From NCBI RefSeq assembly GCF_023973825.1, contig NC_090121.1, positions 1,410,001 through 1,474,000 on the forward strand: a stretch of 64,000 nt of DNA. Reading direction: 5' to 3'. Both the position numbers and the translations under genes were made by a program. The notes beneath the pieces were generated by a model. The model searched no databases and was not told the DNA's origin. It saw only the letters and a list, made by a program, of their open reading frames with translations. Positions 47,415-56,827 of the stretch are shown here, piece after piece (position 1 is the stretch's first letter; each line of letters opens with the position of its first letter). This DNA is from Plasmodium brasilianum. Its lineage: Eukaryota; Apicomplexa; Aconoidasida; Haemosporida; Plasmodiidae.

Positions 47415-49736
47415 CTAGGGAAAGTTTGGGAGGGCGCCCCTGCAGGTTGGGCACTCCAGCTTTACGTTCATCCATTGCTGCAGGCAGTTCTCGTGGAAAA
47501 TATGGTAACAAGGGGTAACACAGTATTTGTTGTCCTTCAGTACAATATCGTACATACATATTACACATTCAGGTATACCTGCTTCAAAATTAGCATCGAT
47601 TGTTTTATAATAATTATGTACATGTGGTAGTATATCAGTGTTTACAAAATAACGTGGACCATATTTCCTTTGGAGAAACATAAGAATTAATTGTGTAATC
47701 ATTAAAATAATTAAAAGAATACTAAAAGTTGTATTGGATGTATCAATTACTTGTGCAAAAACATCTAACTGAAATATGTTATATGGGTATAAATAAATAT
47801 ATATAGGTAAAAATAAGCGGCATAAGGATAAGGAAAAAACAAATTTTAAATTAACAGAGTTTCTTTGTCCTTTCCATATATCTAGTAATATTTGTGGAAA
47901 CCAACATAAATATAATACTAATAATACATATGGACAAAATGGAAAAACATAATAAAATAAAATGATTACTAATAATATACTACCATAATAATATTTATAT
48001 AATATACTTAATTTCCTTTGCATTTGTTCCCACCCATCATTAATGTCTTGTTGATGATTAGCTTTCCATATTATTAATATATAACGAACTTCCATCAATG
48101 TAAACAATAAAAATTTTAATAATACCATAATGATAAAATGAATTAGCAATAATTTTGATAACATCACTTCATACAGTAGTAGTAACGACTCAAATATCTC
48201 GATGAAAGAATTTAAACATATAGATATTAACGATGTCTTTGCCATGTTTCTCATGTTTTCGTTATATCCTATCTGGGACCAAAACAAACCTAACTCTATT
48301 AACGACTTTATATTAAACAGAATGGAAAAGTTAATTACCTTCGCGGAGGAGAACCTTTTGTCGATATCTTCCCCTTCGAACGATATGAAGATGTTACAGT
48401 TGTTCGACAGAATATAACCATCGTAGTTTGCCTTCCGCTTCCCAGCGCTGTTAGAAGTGTCCTTCTCTTTTCCTTCTCCATCCGACCCATCTTCCGCACC
48501 AGGACTGCGCGTAGCAGTACCCTCCTTTATATTTGCCTCTCCCCCTGCATGTGCATCTCCTGTACGAACGGAGTCAAATCTATCATCTGTTGTGGTGCTC
48601 AAAGGAGGTACCTCCAGCGGTTCCTTCAACGGTATCTCCAACGACGCTCCCAGCGGTGCTCCCAAAACAGGTTCATTATTCGTCTTGCTAACATTCGTTT
48701 CACCATTTTTATTTACATCTCCATGTATGTTCGTCCCTATAGGAGGGGGGGTTGCTGAGTAATCGCTCGCTTCCCTTTTAATAATGTTATCGTTATAATA
48801 TTGTTCAATATGATTTAAATACTTTTCATATTGTTGATAATAGTCAGATGATATATATTCATTGTAATATTCAGGTTCATTCATCAGATAATTCTTTAAT
48901 GAATATAAGTATGATTCTTCTAATTCTCTTAAAGATGTTGATTCGTACATATTTACATTCTGATTAATATTTATTGTATAATTACATAAACATTTCTCTT
49001 CTTTTGATTGGCAGAATGTCGATATGTTATATCCGGTTCCATTAAAAATAAAATTATTTTTTCTATTTATGTTTATACCAGTTAAACCTAAAAATTCATA
49101 TTTCTTTTTTTTTATTCCTTTCCGTTTTTCACTATTCTGATAGTCTTTTTTCTTATTACCTGTTACTCCATATTTTAATTTATCCTCTTCATTATTACTA
49201 CTAACTGAGTTGTACGGGTCAAAGTGAAAAAACACAAAAACCTTTGTTACATTATGTAGTGCAAGCTTTAGTGTTATCATCTTAGCTTCAAAATCACCCC
49301 CATCTGACAGAAAACTTTGCTTTTTTTTTTCATTATGCATTTCTTTATTTTCCAGATCGTTCCTATCCCATTTTTCTGTTCCATACTTTTCACTCATATC
49401 ACTAGATCTAATTTTGTAATGACCCTTGAAATTTAAACTTTGTATCAATACATTTTCATATACGTCATTCATCATTTTGCTATCATTATAATTATTTAAT
49501 ATACTACTCTCTTCTCCATGTATGTTAGCATTACTACTATTATCATATTCGCTACTCTGTTGAACTGCATTATCTGCTGTCATGATCATTATAAAAAACA
49601 AAGAAATAAAAAAAAGAAATAAACATAAAATATTACACGATTCCCCTTCATTGTTTGTTTCGTTGTTATATAAAAATATACCATTTCGTTCTTCCCCTTC
49701 ATCTGGTGGCCCTCTCTGCTCCGAGTTGCTGTTCAT
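47415..49736 (-). CDS. Tul1/FLY-like multispanning RING E3 ubiquitin ligase
   Basis: A 773-residue single-exon protein. The C-terminus (about 720-768) is a RING-H2 finger: CVICMYDI, TPCYHIFHENCLQQW, CPTCRGALP, with ligands in C3H2C3 order. Before it lies a run of about seven hydrophobic segments (about residues 468-690). A short LQRKYGPRYFVNTDILP segment links the membrane part to the RING, as in yeast Tul1 and plant FLY proteins. Residues about 33-52 form an N-terminal signal or anchor (ILCLFLFFISLFFIMIM), followed by a large region likely on the lumenal side. Tul1 works in the Golgi/endosome Dsc complex to ubiquitinate misplaced membrane proteins; that role is inferred here. A Gly/Glu/Pro-rich low-complexity insert lies at about 330-440. 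Confidence 0.85.
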   Translation of the reverse strand: MNSNSEQRGPPDEGEERNGIFLYNNETNNEGESCNILCLFLFFISLFFIMIMTADNAVQQSSEYDNSSNANIHGEESSILNNYNDSKMMNDVYENVLIQSLNFKGHYKIRSSDMSEKYGTEKWDRNDLENKEMHNEKKKQSFLSDGGDFEAKMITLKLALHNVTKVFVFFHFDPYNSVSSNNEEDKLKYGVTGNKKKDYQNSEKRKGIKKKKYEFLGLTGININRKNNFIFNGTGYNISTFCQSKEEKCLCNYTININQNVNMYESTSLRELEESYLYSLKNYLMNEPEYYNEYISSDYYQQYEKYLNHIEQYYNDNIIKREASDYSATPPPIGTNIHGDVNKNGETNVSKTNNEPVLGAPLGASLEIPLKEPLEVPPLSTTTDDRFDSVRTGDAHAGGEANIKEGTATRSPGAEDGSDGEGKEKDTSNSAGKRKANYDGYILSNNCNIFISFEGEDIDKRFSSAKVINFSILFNIKSLIELGLFWSQIGYNENMRNMAKTSLISICLNSFIEIFESLLLLYEVMLSKLLLIHFIIMVLLKFLLFTLMEVRYILIIWKANHQQDINDGWEQMQRKLSILYKYYYGSILLVIILFYYVFPFCPYVLLVLYLCWFPQILLDIWKGQRNSVNLKFVFSLSLCRLFLPIYIYLYPYNIFQLDVFAQVIDTSNTTFSILLIILMITQLILMFLQRKYGPRYFVNTDILPHVHNYYKTIDANFEAGIPECVICMYDIVLKDNKYCVTPCYHIFHENCLQQWMNVKLECPTCRGALPNFP

Positions 49737-49814
49737 AATTTTGGAAGCGCTGATAGGGCGCGTTCATGCGTGCACATTTATGCCTAAACTCGCGTATAAG
49801 CATGTACATACATG

Positions 49815-49960
49815 CAAACAAATGCAAACGAATACAGACGAGTACAGACTAGTACAAACAAATGCAAACGAATACAGACGAGTACAAACAAATGCAAATG
49901 AATACAGACGAACACAAACAAATGCAAACGAATACAAACGAATACAAACGAATACAAACA
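49815..49960. repeat. Minisatellite with AATGCAAACGAATACAGACG units
   Basis: Five-base steps (AATAC, AAACA, GACGA) organised in 10- and 20-30-bp higher-order copies, starting about 80 bases upstream of the E3 ligase start codon. Confidence 0.8.
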
Positions 49961-50448
49961 CCCACGTACGGGTTTATATTTCCATCGACGTGTTATTCCT
50001 CTTACTGCTTACCGAGGCTGCTCCCCCTGTTTTAATATAACTTCTAGTATTTGTGTTCATACGTATGCACTTAGGCATTGTACTACATACATACATATGT
50101 ACAAGTACATGCATACATAAACACAAATACATATACGAATAAATACATTTATTTTTATCTTACCCTGTATTTCTACACTATTTCTACGCTCTTTTTACAT
50201 TTTGCTGCTCTTCTTTGGGCTAATTTTCTGAGTAGCTTGCATTTTTTGCGTATTTCCTCTTTTTTTACTAACGCGTACATGCATATAAATATAAATATAA
50301 ATATATATTTGTATATATACAAAGCTCATATTTACGTATACATTTAAGCATATATTTGTGTTTATGTGCTTTACCCTTTTTTTATTTTTTTTTAACGATC
50401 CTTATTATACATATGCGTAAGCGCAATTTTTTTTTTTTTTTTAAATTA

Positions 50449-50565
50449 ATGTTTGGCCTTTTAAATGTTTGGCCTTTTAAATGTTTGGCCTTTTAAATGT
50501 TTGGCCTTTTAAATGTTTGGCCTTTTAAATGTTTGGCCTTTTAAATGTTTGGCCTTTTAAATGTA
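50449..50565. repeat. 16-bp minisatellite (TTTGGCCTTTTAAATG)
   Basis: Seven nearly perfect copies followed by degenerate ones. Each unit contains TTTAAA and GGCC palindromes. Confidence 0.9.
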
Positions 50566-52034
50566 TGAATTTTTAAATTTATGAATTTTTAAATGTATGG
50601 CTTTTTAATAGTATGACATCTTAAATGTATTACTTTTTTTTTTTTTTTTTTGTTTTTGTTTAAATATATGGCTTCTCTTTTTTTATTATTCATTCGTTTA
50701 TCGTTTATTTATTGTTCATCTAATTGTTTTTCTCTTTTTAATATTTCGAATATGCGTAATATATGCACGAACGAGCTTCCATGAATGGTACCTCCCCCCC
50801 TCATTTCGTTTCTTCCGACTGTTTTGCTTTAAAATTATCTTTTTTTCGGAGTTCCTTTGATATGATCCTTTTGCATGTGTGCATATGTAGTTGTATTTAA
50901 ATATGCTTCCTACTGTTATCGTTGCAGCGGTTACTACCGCAAACTAAGTCGATACAAACACGCCCGTATAAAGATAGAGCCCCCGCCCCTTTAAGGGGAA
51001 TATGAAAAGGTAGGTGAAGGTGAGCGATGCTTCGAGCCTTGTCAGTATTTGTTACATACGACTATGTTAAATAAATAAGCATAAAATGCGCAATTGTATT
51101 TTTGTAGTATATATGGGTTGTAGATGGATAGAATATGTAGTGAACACTTGATGGACCACGGTTAAGTGCTTTGTACTTTTAAGAATGGAAGTACGAGGAC
51201 AAGGCACAAGCGTTAAGTGGCTCCTTACATAGATCTAATGTTGAGTGATAGGAAAATGCTGCTCGAAAAATCGGTTAAGCGGATTGGCAAATAGGCTGTG
51301 GAATGAGTGTTTTCCCAAGCATAAATTAAGACTATCTTTTAAAAGTAGAAGGGAATAAGGGGAAAAAAAAAAAAAAACATGTTTAACGGGGGAATAAATT
51401 ATATACCTATATAGCCTCTTAATAAGGTGTGCGGAGATACGTGCTTATGCATACGTATACATTTTGTTCTCCTACCCCCCACTCCCCCTGTATAACATGA
51501 ATCTACGTCAATATATACTTATTTTATTATTTAATTCCTTCTACCTAGCTTAACTGAACATGGTACAAATGTGGAAATTACCTACTCAGCTGCCTTCGTG
51601 GGGCTAACTCATTTTTAAGAAAAATTTATTTTATTTTATATTATGTGCAAAAGTACTATTCACACAAGATAGAATGGTAAATTTTTTTTTTAAGATCAAA
51701 AGTTATCATATTTATTACACGTATTTAATATAAAATTGCACCTCTATATATCTGTTTATGCACTTAAGGAGGGGATAAACTAATGACAAGTTTTCACGTT
51801 TTCCATTTTCTACATACAAACAAACGTCGGTGTTGTAAATGATTATAAAATTTTTAAAAAAAGGAGATATGCATGAACAGTTAAGAAAAAAAAAAGAAAA
51901 AAAAAAAGAAAAAAAAAAAGAAAAAACGAAACGTAAGGATCACAGTGTAAAGACTACCACCACGACTACCACTACTACTACTACTACTACTGCCACTGCC
52001 ACTACTATTGTCACCACTACTACTACAACAATTG

Positions 52035-52590
52035 CTACAACCTCCTGAGGAGAGTTTTCTGTTTTTCTCTTCTCAAAGGTACCCCAAGAACTTTCTCCAA
52101 TTTCTTTAGTTCTCTTTCCGACGGAATGATCTTTCCCCGCTCAACAGCATATATATATGCACCTACGACAAAAAGGGGAAAAAATGCATAAATGGGGAAG
52201 CGGTGTATCAGTGTAGTGGTAAAGCGATGATTAGATACAGTAAGGTACACTAACACAATAGCTCATCTGATACGTATTAGAGCAAAATTAACAAATTGGG
52301 TAAACATAAAAGAAGGGTAAAAAACCCTCTCCTGTATCACCTTCATTCTGGGTAGTTTTTGAAATCTGTTGATTGTAGTTCTGTGCTGATTTGGGCTGTC
52401 CATTCAAATAAAAATCGCTCCCCCAGAAATTCCTTCGTAAACATTTACTCAGTGTTGCCGCCCTTAGGGACCGTGATACTCTATACAGTAAAGGACAACA
52501 GAAAATGAAAGAAAAACGAACAAAAATTGAATAAAAATTGTATGTGAAAATTAATGTAAAAAAATCTCATTCTTCCGCTAACCATTTAAA

Positions 52591-52621
<31 letters not shown>

Positions 52622-53152
52622 ATATAACTCTGATGGTTTCGTAAAAACTGTTCATATATGCATACAAAAATATATGTATGCAAGTGAGTTCCACTCGTGG
52701 GTTCCCTTAGATTGTCTACCTGGCAAACTCTATAAATTTCCCTATATGTTGAAAGCATGAAAACTTAACTCCTTTGTTTAGCCTTACTTGTGACCTACTA
52801 CCAATTCGTAAGTGACAATGCCCCCACCAAAGTCGTGTACTACGATTATAGAAGGATTTCCCTTAAGAGGAAAAAGAAAAAAATAAATTAAAAAAAAAAA
52901 AAAAAAAAAAAAAGACTAGAAGAAACGTTTTATTTTTACGTCAACTTTTACTCTTACTTTTACTTTTACTCTTTTAATTTTAATTTTAATTTTACATTTA
53001 CTTTTACTTTTACTTTTACTCTTATATTTAATTTTAATTTTACTTCATTTAATTTAATTTTATTTTTTACTTTTTATTTTCTTTTTGCCATTAACCAATT
53101 CGTGGTATTTGAATTTCACCTTCCTCAGTTGTTTCGTTTTTAACTTACCCAT
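52035..53152 (-). CDS. Small HTH-like (XRE/MBF1-type C-terminal) protein, five short exons, tentative
   Basis: Exons, in transcript order: 53152-53149 (ATGG), 52861-52802, 52741-52720, 52480-52341 and 52162-52035, in phase, giving 117 residues. The last two exons are the best supported (acceptors ACTGTATAG and TTGTCGTAG, phase 1 join). They encode SAQNYNQQISKTTQNEG, then AYIYAVERGKIIPSERELKK, then LEKVLGVPLR. This aligns by eye with the second half of a Cro/C1-type helix-turn-helix as in MBF1 ([20 protein letters not shown], then ERAIGLKLR). The first three exons are less certain: the donor of exon 2 (GTAGTA) is weak and a stronger GTAAGG lies 14 bases on, but only the weak one keeps phase. 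It may be a transcription co-activator-like protein; function not established. Confidence 0.45.
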
Positions 53153-53611
53153 TGTTAAGAAGTCGGAAGGGAGGAAGTACGCCGAAGAACAAATTGGAAA
53201 GGATTCTAATGGATGGAATAAAGTATAATGGATTGTAAAGAATGGAATAAATTGAGAAAAAATTGGACGTATGTGTACCGATGCTCCTATGCACAAATAA
53301 AATGTAACTGGCCAATAGAGGAAAAATGAAATATAAAGCAAAGAACAGGTAACCAAAAAAGGTAACCAAAAAAGGTACACAAAAAAGAAGCACAGGAAGC
53401 AAAGGAAGGCAAAGCAAACAGAAACGAACGCAGAATTGAAGCGAACACATTTATTAACGCATTTCAGGGGGCTGTATCATACAACGCGCTTAAGTTGGGC
53501 TTTCATAAAAGCGATAAACCCTGTAACAGAAAAATTAAAGAGAGGGGAATAACGCACACATATTCATAAGTAAACATTAAATGAGAAAAGAGTTTGTAAA
53601 TCATTAGTCCC

Positions 53612-53645
<34 letters not shown>

Positions 53646-53970
53646 AAGCGTTGCATTTTTATCATTTTATTTTTTTCTTTTCTTTTTTTTCTATCTTTTT
53701 TATTTTGAATTATGTAAGTCCAAATTTTATGACTCCCCGTTCATGCTTTTTTATTTTTCCATACGGCATTTGCTTCATGCATGTAAATCATCAGCACGTA
53801 TTCGAAAATAAAAGAGTACATAACATGCCCATGTTATTACACGCGTGTAGTAACGTATATAATAACATACGTAATATAGCAGATAAGAACATATGCACGC
53901 CGACCAACACAGCATTCCCCAATGCCGAGATATTCCTCCCCAACCTCCTTTCCTTATGTAAGTCGGAACA
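53153..53970. other. Divergent intergenic region
   Basis: The upstream regions of the small HTH-like gene (-) and the HPR gene (+). A T tract lies at 53612-53638 and ordinary AT-rich sequence elsewhere. The 108-residue + strand frame at 53651-53977 runs into the start of the next gene out of frame and is not gene-like. Confidence 0.65.
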
Positions 53971-56133
53971 ATGTTGAAACATATTTATTTAAGAATAATG
54001 AATGCACAGAAATCGTTGAAGAAGAAAAACATAAGTAGGCATCCTAATAACTACCACTATATAGATAACAATAATATGACGAAGGAAAAATGGATCCAAT
54101 TAAAAAATTATTACTCACCCCATGAGAGTAACAGAACTACTGCATTGGATAGAAACGGGACAATTGACAAAGTAAGTACCTGTGTTGTTGATAGATGCAT
54201 ATGTGAAAAGGACCAAGCAGAAGACTGTATGAGGAAAGTAAATATTCATATGCGTAAATGTGAACAGTATATAGAGGGGGGAAACATAAAAGAAACAACG
54301 TTATTGTTAAGACAAGTAAACGGGAGGAATGGTTTGATCAAGGATAGAAGTTCCTGTATGAAGGGGAATAGAGATGGAGGTGAATTGAGGGACGAATATC
54401 ATGTTAAAGATAAACATGAACATGAACGTAACAGAGCATATCATCCCAATAATGGCCCTTTGCCGCTACAGCTCGGAGGGGAAAAGAATACTCACCATAA
54501 TAACCTTTTTTTAGATAAATTTGGTATTAGCAGTAAAAGGGGTAAAAACGAATTGAAGTGTGAATTGAAGAACGAGTTGAACGACAATTTAATGCTCGTT
54601 TTAAACTATTCGAGTCTGCAAGTTCTGCGGAGCTTGAATATGCGGTATGCTTACGTAAACAGCAAAGAGTATTTTATGTCCCTCTCATTGATATGCAACC
54701 AGCTAGCTGTGAACAAATTTAACGATAAAGAGTTTTGGCTCATTCTGAGTAATAAATTAACCAAGGTGTTAAAAATAAAAAATATAAATAAAATTTTCTG
54801 CATAAGGTGGCTATCCCTCATTTTAAATTCTTTTGCTAGAGTACATATCCTTAATAAAGACTTTATGAAAGAGGCTTCAGCTGTAATCATGCAGTGTAGA
54901 TCGAAGGATGAAATGCACAGTTTTGATATATCCCAAATAGTAAATTCCTTTTCCAAGTTAAACTATATTGACTACAATTTATTTGAATTTCTTGAAAAAT
55001 TTATATATGATAAAATAGACGAGTTGAGCTATCAGTCTATTAGTAATATATGTAATGCTTATTGTAAATTAGGAAAGAATAATGAAATATTATTTTCCCA
55101 TTTAAGTAAAAGGGTTCAGACGAATTTAGACAAATTTAATGAACAAGAGCTAGCGAATATTCTGAATTCTTATTCTAAATTGAATGAAAAGTATGTTAAT
55201 CTATTCAACAAATCGTTACAACATGTACTAGACAGGTTTTATAAATTCAAACCGGTCGAAATAGTTATGATAACTAATGCATATTCTAAGTGTAATATAT
55301 ATTGTAAATCCTTTTTTTCCTCTCTATATTGTTATATTAAAAATTACTCAGCTCTTTTTCAACCAGGTGAACTAGCCATAATAGCCAACTCTTATGCAAC
55401 GTTCAATATGAGGGAAGTGCACACATTTGAATTTATTAAAAAGAGAATAATAAATAAAGAATATTTGTTGGAAGACCGAAATGTAGCTATGCTTTTACAT
55501 GCATATGGGAAATTGTTAATTCGAGATGAAGATTTCATATTAAATTTATTAAAAAAAAAAAAAGATGTTATTAAGTCACTAGATAGCAGAAATTTAACTC
55601 TCTTTTATGTTTCACTTGTAAAGTTAAATATACATATTCCTCCTGATATATATAAAAGTTTTAAAATTATGATTTCGAAAAATTTATACTCCTTTACTGA
55701 TTTGGCATTAGTATCCATATGCTATGCATCCATGTTTTATATGTATTTTGACATGAAACTCATAAGCTCCATACTTTTATTACTAAATAAAAGACAAGCT
55801 AGTAGTAGATCTTTTGCTCACCAAATACATGTATCACTATTTGTTCTACACACACTATACGATTTTTGCAAATTTTCATTCAAATTTATTGAATGTTTAT
55901 ACCACCTTTTAATTAGAGCTTATCATTATGTCACTCAACCCAATTATTATGACATTAACAAGTCAGGTATTCAGAAAAGAATTTACCCATTCATTCCAAA
56001 AAAATTTATCAATGTCCACACAGAAGTGCCAGTGGGTCCCTTCGTTGTCGATTTTCTGCTGCTACGTAGGATCGATACGCAGCAGTCTGTCCGCCAGTTG
56101 AGTGAAACTGGGAAGGCGAAGGTGACACCTTAG
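53971..56133 (+). CDS. Heptatricopeptide (HPR)/RAP-family-like protein, probable organellar RNA factor
   Basis: A 720-residue single-exon protein. Residues about 215-640 are a chain of helical repeats of roughly 36-38 residues with the recurring pattern I-x-N-S/A-Y/F-S/C-K-L/C. Examples are ISQIVNSFSKLNYID, ISNICNAYCKLGKNN, LANILNSYSKLNEKY, IVMITNAYSKCNIY and LAIIANSYATFNMRE. This pattern is typical of apicomplexan HPR/OPR-type RNA-binding proteins that usually end in a RAP domain. At the C-terminus, VHTEVPVGPFVVDFLLLRR looks like the start of a RAP domain, but the frame ends about 20 residues later. The N-terminus is basic and could be a mitochondrial leader. Alternative start Met at 53998. 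Family members stabilise fragmented mitochondrial rRNA or other organellar RNAs; that role is inferred. Confidence 0.75.
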   Translation: MLKHIYLRIMNAQKSLKKKNISRHPNNYHYIDNNNMTKEKWIQLKNYYSPHESNRTTALDRNGTIDKVSTCVVDRCICEKDQAEDCMRKVNIHMRKCEQYIEGGNIKETTLLLRQVNGRNGLIKDRSSCMKGNRDGGELRDEYHVKDKHEHERNRAYHPNNGPLPLQLGGEKNTHHNNLFLDKFGISSKRGKNELKCELKNELNDNLMLVLNYSSLQVLRSLNMRYAYVNSKEYFMSLSLICNQLAVNKFNDKEFWLILSNKLTKVLKIKNINKIFCIRWLSLILNSFARVHILNKDFMKEASAVIMQCRSKDEMHSFDISQIVNSFSKLNYIDYNLFEFLEKFIYDKIDELSYQSISNICNAYCKLGKNNEILFSHLSKRVQTNLDKFNEQELANILNSYSKLNEKYVNLFNKSLQHVLDRFYKFKPVEIVMITNAYSKCNIYCKSFFSSLYCYIKNYSALFQPGELAIIANSYATFNMREVHTFEFIKKRIINKEYLLEDRNVAMLLHAYGKLLIRDEDFILNLLKKKKDVIKSLDSRNLTLFYVSLVKLNIHIPPDIYKSFKIMISKNLYSFTDLALVSICYASMFYMYFDMKLISSILLLLNKRQASSRSFAHQIHVSLFVLHTLYDFCKFSFKFIECLYHLLIRAYHYVTQPNYYDINKSGIQKRIYPFIPKKFINVHTEVPVGPFVVDFLLLRRIDTQQSVRQLSETGKAKVTP

Positions 56134-56827
56134 CTGTGACGTGGTTACTACTACTGTTAATTGTGGGGTTGCCCATGCGCATTTTATGGTATTTTTTTTA
56201 TTGCATTTTTGGAGGTGCCTATGCGCTCTCTTTTTCTTTTCTTTTTTTTTTTTTTTTTTTTTTAGTATTCCCTCACCTCATTGTGTGTTTATCTTTTTAT
56301 TTATTTATTTTTTTTTTTTTTTTTTTTATTTTTTTTTTTTTTTTTTTTTTTTTTTTCAACCTTTCGTTTCGCTTTAAAACGCGCTGCTAGACCCATCGCG
56401 AACACCCCTATCTCCCAACGCAAAAATAAAGGAGTAGATGCGTGCATGGATACCTGCGTAATATGCAGGTGTATGTATATACGTAATAAATTCATGTATG
56501 TGTACACGTGCATGTAGCATAGTTTCCTCCGTGATAATGACAGTTTTTGTTAAAGCATTCAACAACAGTTAAATGGGGCGTCAGGCCATTCGTAATTCCG
56601 TGGAAAACATTAAAAAAATAAAATAAAATAAAATAAAAAAATTAAACAAAACAAAACAGAAGTAAAACATGATAAAATAGAAGCTGAAATGAAGCTAAAA
56701 TGGGGAAAAAATGGGGAAAAAATGGGGCAAAAATGGGGCAAAAATGAAACAGAATGTGCGTGCACGAAATGAACAAACTGAAGGAATGCAGCAAACCCGT
56801 GAACGCATTCACTCGAAAACACCTGCA
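56134..56827. other. Convergent intergenic region
   Basis: T tracts (56241-56263, 56308-56356) and an AATGGGGC/AAAATGGGG array (about 56698-56745). I looked here for the missing end of a RAP domain and saw no convincing exon. Confidence 0.7.

Larger units (their letters stand above)
49737..52034. other. 2.3-kb intergenic region between two minus-strand genes
   Basis: It contains the AATACAGACGAGTACAAACA-type array (49815-49960), the TTTGGCCTTTTAAATG array (50449-50565), a non-repetitive GC-richer island with small hairpins (about 50900-51400), poly-A/GAAAAA tracts (51885-51925) and an ACT/ACC array (51955-52040). No protein gene is visible. Confidence 0.7.
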
